A stretch of DNA of 64,000 nt from Cyclobacteriaceae bacterium YHN15 (lineage in GTDB: Bacteria; Bacteroidota; Bacteroidia; Cytophagales; Cyclobacteriaceae), in assembly GCA_003797895.1 (NCBI GenBank), contig RKQB01000003.1, forward strand, positions 434,001 to 498,000, given 5' to 3'. Below are positions 34,886-45,600 of this stretch, piece after piece (within the stretch, counting starts at the first letter, position 1; each line of letters opens with the position of its first letter). Below the pieces are notes generated by a model that was given only the letters and a program-made list of their open reading frames with translations, made no database searches and had not been told where the DNA came from. A program made the translations under genes and the position numbers.

Positions 34886-35784
34886 TGGAAAAAATTCATA
34901 TTATTGATTTAAAATTTCAGGAAGCCAAGGAAGCGATTGCCAGTTTTTTAATAGAGACTTCCATTGGACCGATTTTAATAGAAACGGGACCCGAAAGCAC
35001 TTTTGAACATTTGAAGGCAGGTGTTGAAAAAATTGGTTATCAAATTCAGGACATTAATCATGTCCTTTTAACCCATATACATTTTGATCACGGAGGAGCC
35101 GCCTGGAAATTTGCTGAATGTGGAGCTTCGATTTATGTACATCCAGTGGGCCTTCCTCATCTGGCCGCCCCCGAAAAACTCTGGAATTCTGCACGCCAGA
35201 TATATGGCGATGATATGGACCGGCTTTGGGGTAAAATGAATCCTATTGCAAAATCACAGCTACAAGCAGTGGCCCATGAACAAAATTTGGCGTTTGGAGG
35301 CACTATCATTAAGGCCTTACACACTCCAGGACATGCAAGCCACCACATTGCCTGGAAATTGGGCAACCATATTTTCACGGGAGATGTTGCCGGTGTAAAA
35401 ATCGAAAATGGTCCCGTAGTGCCACCATGTCCTCCACCGGACATTAATATCACTGCCTGGAAAACATCCTTGGCTATTATTAAGGCAGCAAAGCCCCAAT
35501 CAATTTATCTTACCCACTTTGGGGTGGTAAATGATATCAACGGCCATTTGGATTCTTTATCCTACATTTTGGATGATTGGGCAAATTGGATTAAGCCATA
35601 TTATCAGGAACAAAAAGACCAAAAAGAAGTGATTCCACTATTTATGGAGTACACCCAAAATCAATTAGAATGTAAAGGTTGCAGTGGCGATCTGATTAAA
35701 ATTTATGAATATGCCAATCCAAGTTGGATGTCTGTGGCAGGATTGTACAGGTATTGGAAAATGAAGGAGCAGGGAAGACTTTAA
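34882..35784 (+). CDS. Metallo-beta-lactamase-fold hydrolase
   Basis: 300 residues. Zinc motif HIHFDHGG (HxHxDH) at about 68-75, further ligands HTPGHASHH and GDVAG, and a late His in YLTHFG, as in glyoxalase II-like hydrolases. No signal peptide. C-terminal extension with LECKGCSG is unassigned. Coupled to the SRAP gene by an ATGA overlap, but no functional link is known. Confidence 0.87.
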   Translation: MMEKIHIIDLKFQEAKEAIASFLIETSIGPILIETGPESTFEHLKAGVEKIGYQIQDINHVLLTHIHFDHGGAAWKFAECGASIYVHPVGLPHLAAPEKLWNSARQIYGDDMDRLWGKMNPIAKSQLQAVAHEQNLAFGGTIIKALHTPGHASHHIAWKLGNHIFTGDVAGVKIENGPVVPPCPPPDINITAWKTSLAIIKAAKPQSIYLTHFGVVNDINGHLDSLSYILDDWANWIKPYYQEQKDQKEVIPLFMEYTQNQLECKGCSGDLIKIYEYANPSWMSVAGLYRYWKMKEQGRL

Positions 35785-35923
35785 TTATTTTTCAAGTACT
35801 CCATCCGATTATTTTTAAGTGTTAGTACTTTTTACTTTTGGAATCTAAAATGAAATTGGATATTTGTATGCATGGCATACTACTAATAGCATAATGGTTA
35901 AACCCAATATAACTTTCAACGAT

Positions 35924-36922
35924 ATGAAAAAATCCAGAATAATCGGCGTTGGACATTATGTCCCAGATAGAATTATAACCAACGAATACCTTTCTACGAT
36001 TATGGATACCAATAATGATTGGATTGTCGAAAGAACGGGTATTCATGAAAGGAGATGGTTTACACCAGGCAAAGATACCGTAACCAGTATGTCTGCGACA
36101 GCTTCTAGAATTGCCATTGAAAGGGCAGGACTGAGTCCTATGGACATTGATTTTATTGTTTTTGCAACTATAACGCCTGATTATTTCCTCCCTGGAAATG
36201 GGGTATTGCTCCAAAGAGAACTTGGAATGAAAACCATAGGAGCACTGGACATCAGAAATGCGTGTTCGGGCTTTATTTATGCCCTTTCGGTTGCAGATCA
36301 GTTTATTAAAACAGGCATGTATAAAAATATTCTGGTGGTTGGTGCTGAAATTCAATCCTCCGCTCTTGACAAAAGTGATGAGGGAAGATCCAGTGCAGTG
36401 ATTTTTGCAGATGGAGCCGGGGCTGCTGTGGTAAGTGTTGTGGAACCTGACCAACCTGGAATATTGTCCACCCATTTACATGCTGAGGGCCAATATGCAG
36501 AGGAATTGTATTGTATGGCACCAAGCAGTAGTACTGAAGTCAGAATTTCAAAGGAAATGATTGACAGAGGGGATTTCTTATTGAAAATGAACGGAAATGC
36601 CGTTTTTAAACATGCGGTTGTAAGGTTTTCTGAGGTGATCCAAGAAGCATTGGAAGCCAATGGAAAAGAGAAGTCAGAAATTGACCTCCTTGTCCCCCAT
36701 CAGGCCAATTTAAGGATAAGCAATTATATCCAGCAGAAATTGGGACTCCCTGATGAAAAAGTATTTAACAATATCATGTATTTAGGAAATACGACCGCAG
36801 GAACAATTCCTATCGCATTGAGTGAGGCTTGGGAACAGGGAAGGTTAAAAGAAGGAGACCTGGTATGCTTAGCAGCTTTTGGTAGTGGGTTTGCTTGGGC
36901 TTCAGCTTTGCTTAATTGGTAA
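35924..36922 (+). CDS. fabH: 3-oxoacyl-ACP synthase III (KAS III)
   Basis: 332 residues. Starts fatty-acid synthesis by condensing acyl-CoA with malonyl-ACP. Catalytic Cys114 in IRNACSGFIY, His in PHQANLRI and Asn in MYLGNTTAGTIPIALSE. The longer frame adds 20 residues upstream; the ATG before KKSRIIGVGHYVPDRI matches the family. In this organism there may be several FabH copies; an alternative role in quinone, lipid or secondary metabolite pathways cannot be excluded. The next gene is close downstream. Confidence 0.88.
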   Translation: MKKSRIIGVGHYVPDRIITNEYLSTIMDTNNDWIVERTGIHERRWFTPGKDTVTSMSATASRIAIERAGLSPMDIDFIVFATITPDYFLPGNGVLLQRELGMKTIGALDIRNACSGFIYALSVADQFIKTGMYKNILVVGAEIQSSALDKSDEGRSSAVIFADGAGAAVVSVVEPDQPGILSTHLHAEGQYAEELYCMAPSSSTEVRISKEMIDRGDFLLKMNGNAVFKHAVVRFSEVIQEALEANGKEKSEIDLLVPHQANLRISNYIQQKLGLPDEKVFNNIMYLGNTTAGTIPIALSEAWEQGRLKEGDLVCLAAFGSGFAWASALLNW

Positions 36923-36930
36923 ATCCAGTT

Positions 36931-37494
36931 ATGGAAAAAACCCATAAATTCGATGTCTCTTTTTGGAGAAATTCTAAGGCTTTTTTTGAATATTTCAATC
37001 AGCAAACACAACTCCTTACTCAGGTTTTTACTGAAGTATGTAATTCATTTCCACAAAAAAAGCTGCAACATTTTTTCCCAAATGCCAAAGGCTGTAAAGT
37101 CAGTAAAGGAAATCAATTGGATGGTTTCCCCTACCAGGTATTGGATATAATTAGGGATTTTGATTTACAACATGGTTTTAATATCAGGTTTTTAAATTGG
37201 TGGGGAAATGGTTTCTATATCTTTATCACCTATGGTTCGGAAACTGCAAAATATTATCAAAATATCATCCCTTCTCACTTTGAAGGATATTATCTGTCAA
37301 AGGCAACCTCTCCCTATCATTATGAAAAAGTGATAAAGGAAAGTGAAATTTTAAATGCCAAGAATTTCGGTTCAGAAATAAGGGCTTCAAACCATTTTCA
37401 AATATGGAAAAAACTTAATATTTCTGAGGATATAATAGTTACAAGGAATTCATTGGAAAAAATGATTCAGGGCATTTTGGATATTCATACTTAA
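36931..37494 (+). CDS. Hypothetical protein
   Basis: 187 residues, no signal peptide or membrane segment, aromatic-rich: FDVSFWRNSKAFFEYF, GFNIRFLNWWGNGFYIFITYGS and KATSPYHYEKVIKES. No family recognised. It lies 8 bases after fabH, so it may be cotranscribed. ATG chosen; a TTG five codons upstream overlaps the fabH stop. Confidence 0.6.
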   Translation: MEKTHKFDVSFWRNSKAFFEYFNQQTQLLTQVFTEVCNSFPQKKLQHFFPNAKGCKVSKGNQLDGFPYQVLDIIRDFDLQHGFNIRFLNWWGNGFYIFITYGSETAKYYQNIIPSHFEGYYLSKATSPYHYEKVIKESEILNAKNFGSEIRASNHFQIWKKLNISEDIIVTRNSLEKMIQGILDIHT

Positions 37495-37565
37495 TCTTTC
37501 TTTAATTCCATAAATTAAGCTAATTTAGAACCGGAGTCCAGTTATTTCGTATTCTAATTGAAACA

Positions 37566-39173
37566 ATGAAAATCCTATTTATGAAATATATTTTTAGCTT
37601 TTTACTTCTCTCGTTCCTGACCTGTTCCTTATCAGCTCAGGTCACCCCCAATGTAGTTTCGATATATAATGCGGACTCAACTTTGGTGGGAACAGGTATA
37701 TTGAATAATGGCTTAATGGAAGGGCTTTGGAAGTTTGAAAACCCACAGACAAGAAGGCTTATACAGACAATTAATTTTGAAAATGGTAGGAGAGAAGGAG
37801 TGGCAATTAGTTTTTATTCCAATGGCAATAGAAATATTGAAGCAGAGTATAGAGAAAATCGCCTTAATGGAATCTACAGGCAATATGACAATACAGGAGC
37901 ACTAAAATTAGATATGGTGTTTGCAGACAGTATTGCCGTAGGGCCTTATAAAGAATACTATGGCAGTGTAGGTCAGCCGTCTTTTTTCAACCCAAGACAA
38001 GTTAAGGTGGATGGGCAATATGTCAAAGGGAAAAAACACGGGAAATGGGTTACTTTTTATAATAATGGGGAAATTGCGATTGTCCAGGTTTTTGAAATGG
38101 GGGTTCAGGAAGGTGTTTATCAGGAATATGCCATAGATGGGACTTTGCTGGTAGATGTCAGATACGTAAATGATAAACCACATGGACCGTTTACCCGATT
38201 TTCATATGCAGATTTAGTACAGGAAAGAGGCCTTTATGAAAATGGCAGAAAGGTAGGTCAATGGCTTTCTTATTTTCCGGGGACCAAAATCTTGGAATCT
38301 GAAAAAAACTATGACCAGAATGGAAATAAAACCGGGGAATGGAAATTTTTCTATGAAAATAAAAGACTGGCCAGATTGGAAAAGTACGAAAATGATATCC
38401 CTGTCGGTACTTGGGAAGAATACTTCCCAAACAAAACACTTTCCAAGAAAATGACATATGAACTGGGATTGCCTATTGGAGAATATATTGAAAATCATTC
38501 CAATGGAAAGCTTTCGGTAACAGGCCAATATAAAAACGGCATGAAGGATGGCTTGTGGAGAAGTTTTTTTCCCGAAGGTAATCTCTATTCCATTGGAGAA
38601 TATAGAAATGATGTGAAAACCGGATTATGGAAATATTTTAATAAAATTGGAATCCTGATCGCAGAAGGAGAGTATACTTTGGGTTCCGAAAACGGGCAAT
38701 GGTTCTACTATTATGACGGCGGACAATTAAAATCAGTCGGAAGCTATTTCCTTGGATTTGAAGATGGGGTTTGGGGATTATTTTATGACAATAAGCAATT
38801 GACTCAGGAAGAATTCTGGAGCAACGGAAGATTAATGAATGTAGGAGAATATAACTCATTCGATGGAACTACTACTCTGGATAAGGGCTCCCTTCAGGAT
38901 GGTAATGGAACCAGGTATACCTATTATACTTCCGGAAAAAAAGAATCGGAGGGAAGTTACAGGTCAGGTAAGCCAGATGGCTTGTGGTTATATTACCATG
39001 ATAATGGAAATAAAGCATCGGAAGGTAATATGGTAGATGGTAAAAAAGAAGGTCCTTGGAGATATTACAATATCAATGGCAGGTTGGAACAAATCTTTAA
39101 CTTCCGAAATGATGAGATTGTAACAGAAGATGATGAAATGAGATCCGGAATTCTTTTCAAATTTGATAATTAA
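37566..39173 (+). CDS. YwqK/MORN-repeat secreted protein
   Basis: 535 residues with a signal peptide (ending SLSAQ; a second ATG at 37581 gives the same peptide with five fewer residues). Most of the protein is a run of about 20 MORN_2/YwqK repeats of some 23 residues, e.g. GKKHGKWVTFYNNGEIA, NGMKDGLWRSFFPEGNL and KKEGPWRYYNINGRLE. Such proteins are often labelled YwqK-family antitoxin, a historical name without evidence here. Secreted or surface-attached; function unknown. Confidence 0.85.
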   Translation: MKILFMKYIFSFLLLSFLTCSLSAQVTPNVVSIYNADSTLVGTGILNNGLMEGLWKFENPQTRRLIQTINFENGRREGVAISFYSNGNRNIEAEYRENRLNGIYRQYDNTGALKLDMVFADSIAVGPYKEYYGSVGQPSFFNPRQVKVDGQYVKGKKHGKWVTFYNNGEIAIVQVFEMGVQEGVYQEYAIDGTLLVDVRYVNDKPHGPFTRFSYADLVQERGLYENGRKVGQWLSYFPGTKILESEKNYDQNGNKTGEWKFFYENKRLARLEKYENDIPVGTWEEYFPNKTLSKKMTYELGLPIGEYIENHSNGKLSVTGQYKNGMKDGLWRSFFPEGNLYSIGEYRNDVKTGLWKYFNKIGILIAEGEYTLGSENGQWFYYYDGGQLKSVGSYFLGFEDGVWGLFYDNKQLTQEEFWSNGRLMNVGEYNSFDGTTTLDKGSLQDGNGTRYTYYTSGKKESEGSYRSGKPDGLWLYYHDNGNKASEGNMVDGKKEGPWRYYNINGRLEQIFNFRNDEIVTEDDEMRSGILFKFDN

Positions 39174-39215
39174 TCGAACAGAACAGAATCTGAATGGTTT
39201 ATTAAAATAAAAGCC

Positions 39216-39386
39216 ATGTTTGGATTATTCAAAAAGAAAACTGAAGTAGAAAAACTTCAAGAAAAATATAAGTCGCTCTTAGAAAAGGCTCATAAAATAT
39301 CCCACAGTAACCGAACTGAATCAGATAAATTGATGGCTGATGCCGAGGAGGTTGCAAAAAAAATTGAATCACTTTTGAAAAAATAA
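39216..39386 (+). CDS. Lacal_2735-like small protein
   Basis: 56 residues, basic and helical: FGLFKKKTEVEKLQEKYKSLLEKAHKIS then HSNRTESDKLMADAEEVAKKIESLLKK. This matches the small conserved Lacal_2735 family of Bacteroidota, recognised by the FGLFKKK start and NRTESDK motif. Function unknown. It is too short for default gene calls and has a terminator overlapping its stop. Confidence 0.85.
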   Translation: MFGLFKKKTEVEKLQEKYKSLLEKAHKISHSNRTESDKLMADAEEVAKKIESLLKK

Positions 39387-39420
39387 AAAAGAGCCTGATG
39401 TGATTTTCGGGCTCTTTTTT
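39385..39420 (+). terminator. Terminator of the Lacal_2735-like gene
   Basis: AAAAAAGAGCC (39385-39395), 14-base loop, GGCTCTTTTTT (39410-39420). Stem overlaps the stop codon. Confidence 0.8.
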
Positions 39421-39774
39421 AATACTAAACTCCCATCTACGGGATTTTTAATTAAACTTAACTTTATAGCTTTTTGGTCTTGAATTATCATTTGACATTC
39501 AAATAGTCAGTGGCTATCTGTTAGTTGCAGCAACAAATTTATTTTTCGGGTTGAATTTTTATCAAGCATCTATGCGATAGTCAATCACTCCTTGTTTCAA
39601 CCAAAATATTTTCTGGTAATAAATAATTATTTCTAGTATTATCTCCATATCTAAATAAAATAAAAATCTGCTAAAACGTTTTTCCTAATTTTTTATTCTA
39701 AAATATAAATTATTATCAAAACTTAATTTCATTGATTGTCGTAAACATAATCAAAAGTACTAAACCGCACTGTT
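39387..39774. other. AT-rich intergenic stretch
   Basis: Apart from the terminator, no gene, repeat or clear promoter box was found. It is the upstream region of the DUF6600-like gene, whose promoter is presumably inside. Confidence 0.4.
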
Positions 39775-41169
39775 ATGAAAAAGGCAAGCAAACATCTACT
39801 GAGCATCCTACTTGTGCTAGGCATGGGTATGGCTTCCTCCAATAGGGCACATGCATCACCGGCCAATTTTGGAGTATCATTTCAGGTATTCTATAATGAG
39901 TTAAGCCCTTTCGGTGATTGGGTAATGGATCCTACTTATGGATATGTATGGGTTCCTTATGTTGACCAGGGTTTCCAGCCTTATGTTACCAATGGTTATT
40001 GGACTATGACTAATTTTGGAAACACATGGGTTTCACAATATGACTGGGGTTGGGCACCTTTCCATTATGGAAGATGGTATTGGAGCAATTATTATGGATG
40101 GGCCTGGATTCCAGGTTATGAGTGGGGACCTGCATGGGTCAGCTGGAGAACCGGTGGAGGATATTACGGATGGGCACCCTTAGGACCAGGTATGAATATA
40201 GGCATTCATATAAACATCCCTGCCAGGCATTGGGTATTTATTCCGCAAAGAAGATTTAGAGCTGGGTTTTATCATAGGTATATGGTTCCACATTATAACA
40301 TAACTCATGTATATAATAGAACTACCTTTATAAACAATACCTACGTATACAATAACACTACCTATTATACAGGACCAAACCGGAGAGAAATTGAAAGAGT
40401 GACAAGAACATCTGTTCCGGTTTATCAGGTTAACAACTCATCAAAACCTGGGAGGGCAATAGTTCAAAACAATAGTGTAAATGTGTATAGACTACAAATT
40501 TCAACTGCAAGAGGTAGTCAAGAAAGTGCTAGACCTTCGAGAGTATTCTCTACTGAAGAATATAAACATAGGTCAGCAGTTCAAAGCAGAAATGCACAGG
40601 ACCAATCCAAAAAATCTGTGCAGGCTCAACCTGAAAGATCAGTACAAGCTGTTCCTTCCAGAAATGCCCAAAGCAGAAATAATGAATCTGCAGTTCAAAA
40701 CGGATATAACAACAGAATCAACTCAAACTCTAGCAATAGAAACAATGAAAATATAAACAGAAATAGTTCTAATGGTAACAGGTATTCTACGGCAACTGGT
40801 TCGACCACCCGTTCCAACCAAAATTCAAATACTGCGGTCAGGGGCAATTCACAAAATAACCCCAAAAACCCAGCTGGGAGAAGTAACAGTTCAGTTGGAA
40901 GAAACACAAATTCCACCAATCAGAACAATGCAACTGTCAGGAGTTCAGCTCCAGCAAGGCAAAACAGCAGTGCTGTAAGGGCAAATACCTCCGCCAAACA
41001 GAATAATGCGACTGTCAGGAGTAATTCTTCTTCAAAACAGAGCAGTCCTGCGGTAAGATCATCTTCAGTACCAAATTCCAGAAACGACTCAGGAGGTACT
41101 GTAAGCCGATCAAATACCAGTAATAATTCCAGAGCTGCAGCTTCGCAAAGAGGTGGAAGGAACAACTAA
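39775..41169 (+). CDS. DUF6600-like secreted protein with Asn/Ser-rich repeat tail
   Basis: 464 residues with signal peptide ending HASP/A. N-terminal half is Trp/Tyr/Gly-rich: FYNELSPFGDWVMDPTYGYVW, WGWAPFHYGRWYWS, WIPGYEWGPAWVSWR, as in DUF6600 proteins. From about residue 200 it becomes low-complexity (N, S, R, Q). Residues 383-434 form four tandem 13-residue units beginning QNNATVRSSAPAR, the first pair repeating at 78 bases. Probably surface-exposed, positively charged; function unknown. A terminator follows. Confidence 0.8.
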   Translation: MKKASKHLLSILLVLGMGMASSNRAHASPANFGVSFQVFYNELSPFGDWVMDPTYGYVWVPYVDQGFQPYVTNGYWTMTNFGNTWVSQYDWGWAPFHYGRWYWSNYYGWAWIPGYEWGPAWVSWRTGGGYYGWAPLGPGMNIGIHINIPARHWVFIPQRRFRAGFYHRYMVPHYNITHVYNRTTFINNTYVYNNTTYYTGPNRREIERVTRTSVPVYQVNNSSKPGRAIVQNNSVNVYRLQISTARGSQESARPSRVFSTEEYKHRSAVQSRNAQDQSKKSVQAQPERSVQAVPSRNAQSRNNESAVQNGYNNRINSNSSNRNNENINRNSSNGNRYSTATGSTTRSNQNSNTAVRGNSQNNPKNPAGRSNSSVGRNTNSTNQNNATVRSSAPARQNSSAVRANTSAKQNNATVRSNSSSKQSSPAVRSSSVPNSRNDSGGTVSRSNTSNNSRAAASQRGGRNN

Positions 41170-41172
41170 CCA

Positions 41173-41200
41173 AAAGTGGGTCAAAAGACCCACTTTATTT
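41173..41200 (+). terminator. Terminator
   Basis: AAAGTGGGTC (41173-41182), loop AAAA, GACCCACTTT (41187-41196), then T-rich sequence. Confidence 0.85.
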
Positions 41201-41373
41201 TGTTCATCGTTTATTAAAAAATATGGATATTTAAAAACTTTTTTATCTACACATAAATACATGAAAATCCCTTATCATTTTTAATAAAGTTTAATTTCTT
41301 AGTATATTTTTTTGAATAAGCGCTTTTGTAATTCATTAAAAATTTGCGTAATTGAATTTTTAAACCTCCATCA

Positions 41374-42612
41374 ATGAATTTAATAACCCCAAAAAAAGCC
41401 CTTGATAAAATTGAAGGTGTAGTAGAAACGAAAAGCTACATTAATAAACTTAAGCTTATTAAAAACCTTTATACGAAAGGCAGTAATACAGCGGGAGAAA
41501 TGTGCGTTGAGGTTGGGATCAGCCTTCCAACTGTCAACTCCCTATTGGGTGACCTAATGGCGTCAGGAGAGGTCATAAAGCATGGCAGGGCAGAATCCCA
41601 GGGAGGAAGGAAGCCTGACCTGTACAAATTGGCAGATGATTCTTTTTATACGATCTCTGTAGATATCAATAAATTCAGGATCAGGACAGCCATTTACAAC
41701 AGTTCAAACAAGGCAATTACAGAGGCGGAAACTTTGAAATTAACGCTCAACAATGACAAGGAAACTTTTGATAAAATCTGTGATTTTATCCTTCAGCATA
41801 AACAAAAGTCAGGGTTACCTGACCAAAAGATAATTGCAGTGGGTATATCTATGCCTGGATTAATTGATGCCGTCCATGGAATCAACCACACCTATTTGAA
41901 GTTTGGGAAAAAAAGTTTGGTGGAAAATTTCGAGACAAGGTTTGAAAGAAAGGTATTTCTCGAAAATGACGCCAGGGCAATGACTCTCGCTGAATTTAAA
42001 TTTGGCCATAATGACCAATACAAAAATGTATTAGGGATATTTATAGGTTGGGGAATTGGACTGGGAATAATAATTGATGGAAAAATTTATCAAGGGGCAT
42101 CAGGATTTGCCGGAGAGTTTAGTCATTCTCCTATCTTTGAATCAAGAGATATAACTTGTAGTTGTGGGAAAAAAGGATGTCTGGAATCAGTTTCCTCCGG
42201 TACAGCAATTGTCAGAATGGCAAAGGAGGCTATAGAAAATGATCATGATTCCATTCTTGCCAGGTTGGCAAAAGAAAACAATGATGAAGTTGAACCCTAT
42301 TTGGTGGTAGATGCTGCATTGGCAGGAGACCAGAGAGCGATTACCATCCTATCTGAAGCCGGTTTGGATTTAGGAAGGGGAATATCTATTCTCATTCAAC
42401 TTCTAAATCCAGAACTGATTATTATTGGTGGATCAGTCGCGGAAGCAAAACAATATCTGATCACTCCCATTCAACAAGCGCTGAATATTTACAGCATGGC
42501 CAAAGCTAGGGAAAATACAGAATTAGCTTTGTATAAACTTGGGAAAGAAGTAGGGTTATTAGGTGGAGTTGCAGTGGTAAATGAACAAATATTTGAAGAA
42601 GTTCTTCAATAA
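41374..42612 (+). CDS. ROK-family transcriptional regulator
   Basis: 412 residues. N-terminal winged helix (about 25-85: GEMCVEVGISLPTVNSLLGDLMASGEV then QGGRKPDLYKL) and a ROK domain with VGISMPGLID, FIGWGIGLGIIIDG, FAGEFSHSPI and zinc motif CSCGKKGCLE. Such regulators (NagC/XylR type) bind DNA and are released by sugars or sugar phosphates. The location at the head of the sugar-use locus suggests a role in sensing GlcNAc or a related sugar (inference). Confidence 0.88.
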   Translation: MNLITPKKALDKIEGVVETKSYINKLKLIKNLYTKGSNTAGEMCVEVGISLPTVNSLLGDLMASGEVIKHGRAESQGGRKPDLYKLADDSFYTISVDINKFRIRTAIYNSSNKAITEAETLKLTLNNDKETFDKICDFILQHKQKSGLPDQKIIAVGISMPGLIDAVHGINHTYLKFGKKSLVENFETRFERKVFLENDARAMTLAEFKFGHNDQYKNVLGIFIGWGIGLGIIIDGKIYQGASGFAGEFSHSPIFESRDITCSCGKKGCLESVSSGTAIVRMAKEAIENDHDSILARLAKENNDEVEPYLVVDAALAGDQRAITILSEAGLDLGRGISILIQLLNPELIIIGGSVAEAKQYLITPIQQALNIYSMAKARENTELALYKLGKEVGLLGGVAVVNEQIFEEVLQ

Positions 42613-42676
42613 TTAGCATGAAAGTAACTAAACTTGTGACAGTCCATTGCTGCATCTTCCTGCTAAATGTCTCGTC

Positions 42677-45600
42677 ATGAAATCATGGAATTACAAAAAA
42701 ATAGTAACTCCCCTTACCTTAGGGATTTTTGCTGTATTTTTTTCGTTTAAAGATTATTCCAAAGGGCTAGTATTTGACCTGCTAAGCTCCAAAAAAACAG
42801 GAATCTCTTTTAACAATAAACTGACAGAAGACGCCAAAAACAATATCCTCACCTATGAATATTTTTATAATGGTGGAGGAGTTGCCATAGGTGATATTAA
42901 TAATGATGGACTGGATGACTTGTTTTTCACTGGCAATATGGTGGAGAATAAATTGTACCTCAACCAAGGTGACTTCAAATTCAAGGATATCAGCAATTCA
43001 TCTGGAACAAAAGGTAAAACCTCCTGGACCACAGGTGTTACCATGGTTGATATCAATGGGGATGGATTATTGGACATTTATGTGTGTTATTCAGGAAATG
43101 GAAATCTGGATAGTAGAAGAAATCAACTTTTTATTAATCAAGGTGATTTAACATTTAGGGAAGAAGCCAAAACATATGGTTTAGATGACCCTTCAAATAG
43201 CACACAGGCACTCTTTTTTGATTTTGACAATGATGGTGATTTGGATTTGTATCTGCTCAATCACCACATAGAGGTTATCAATGAAATTGAATTTGATCAG
43301 GTAAGAAAAATACGCCATCCATTTGCAGGTGACAAATTATTCAAAAATGAAAATGGAAAATACATAGATATTAGTGAAGAAGCCGGAATAAAAGGATCTG
43401 CCTTAGGTTTTGGCCTAGGGGTAATAGCCTCTGATATCAACGGAGATGGTTATTTGGATATTTTTGTTAGTAATGACTATATAGAACCAGATTATTTATA
43501 TATAAACAACAGAGATGGCACATTTACCGATGTAATGTCTGAGATGATTCAGCATCTATCCCACTTTTCAATGGGATTGGACGTTGCTGATATCAACAAT
43601 GATGGCTTAGTGGACATTTTTACTTTAGACATGTTGCCTGAGGACAACAAAAGACAGAAACTTTTATATGGTCCGGAAAATTATGAACAATATGCGTTGA
43701 TGATCAAAAGGGGGTTTTACCATCAAAACATGCGTAATATGCTTCAACTAAATCAGGGAAATGGACTTTTTAGTGAGATTGGTCAATTGGCAGGAGTTTC
43801 CAATACGGATTGGAGTTGGTCGGCCTTGTTTTTTGATGCCACAAACAGTGGTTTTAAGGATTTGTTTATCAGTAATGGATATTTCAGAGATTACACTAAC
43901 AGGGATTTTTTAAAATATAAAGGAGATTACTATTTTAAATCGGCTGTAGCTGGGGAAAAAGCGGACACACTTCATTTGGTTACTTCAATGAGCTCCACCC
44001 CGATTCCAAATTATTTCTTTGAAAATGAAGGAAAGCTTATGTTTAAAGACAGATCCAATGAATGGGGGATAGGTATTCCAAATTTCTCAAATGGAGCTGC
44101 TTATGCAGATTTGAATAACGACGGCCAATTGGATTTGATCGTAAACAATGTCAACCAATCTGCCTTGGTTTATCAAAATAATTATGCTTCGATAACCGGG
44201 AATAAAAGGAATTGGATACAGATAAAACTATCAGGGAATGCTCCAAACACTTCAGGGATAGGTTCGAAAATTAAAATTTATACAAAGAACAAAACCCAGG
44301 TGCTTGAGCAAATGCCCACAAGAGGGTTTCAATCCTCTGTATCACACAGATTACATGTGGGGCTTGATCAAGAAACAGCAGTTGATTCATTGGTAATTAC
44401 TTGGCCTTCTGGCAAGCAACAAACTTTGACCAAAATATCTGTAAATCAGATTATTGAAATACGGGAAAATGAAGCCATGAAAAAGGAAAGCACCGCCTTG
44501 AATATTAAAACAATATTTTCGGAAACCGAACCTTTACTCCCTTTTCGACATGAAGAATTTGGTTTTAATGATTTTAAAAGACAACCCTTACTCTTGGAAA
44601 TGCCTTCCTATATTGGACCTGTAATGCTATCCGGTGATGTTGACGGGGATGGTATGGATGAAATTTATTTCGGTGGTTCAAAAGGATCTAAGGGAAAGTT
44701 ATTCAAAATTATAGGGGGGGAATGGATTCAATCTGAAGACTTTGATTCTTTGGAAGAATTTACGGATGCTGCAGCTGTATTTTTTGATGCAAACGGTGAT
44801 GGTCATTTAGATTTGTATATAGGAAGCGGTGGCTATCATGATTATTTATCTTCAGATGAATCATTGCAGGACCGATTGTATATCAATGATGGCACCGGCA
44901 GGCTTCTTCACCGACCCGAAGCACTTCCACGAATAAGAACAAGTACTTCTGTAATTTCTGTTTCGGACTATAATGGTGATGGACATCCTGATATTTTCAT
45001 AGGAAGCCGAATTATTCCAGGCCGGTATCCTTTGGCTCCAAAAAGCCACATCCTATTGAATGATGGTAAGGGCAACTTTTCGAATAACACCTCTGAATAC
45101 TTACCTGCTGATGGAGAAATTGGAATGATCACAGATGCCATAAGTCTTGATTTGAACAAAGATGGAAAAAATGACCTGATATTAGTTGGAGAATATATGC
45201 CAATTTCCATCCTAATTAATGAAGGAGGGAAATTTACTGATCAAACCGGCAGCTGGATAGAAAATAATACCAACGGCTGGTGGTCCAGTTTAGCTATGGG
45301 AGACTTTGATAATGATGGGGACATGGATTTTATTGTTGGAAATTTTGGGCTGAACAGCCAATTCAAGCCTAGCCAATCTCAACCTCTAATCTTATATTTT
45401 GCTGATTTTGATGATAACTCTTCCATAGACCCATTATTGGTTACGCCAATTCAAGGAAAATATTATCCTTTCCCAAGCAGGGATGAACTTTTGGATCAAA
45501 TGTATAGCATGCGGAATAAATTTACTGATTATGCCTCCTATGCCAATGCTAACATTGAGCAGGTTTTGACCAAAGACCAGCTGAAAAATGCATCTACTCT

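Noticed and set aside
35822..36475. 217-residue open frame antisense to fabH
   Set aside because: It lies inside the conserved FabH gene, has odd His/Ser-rich composition and no recognisable domain.
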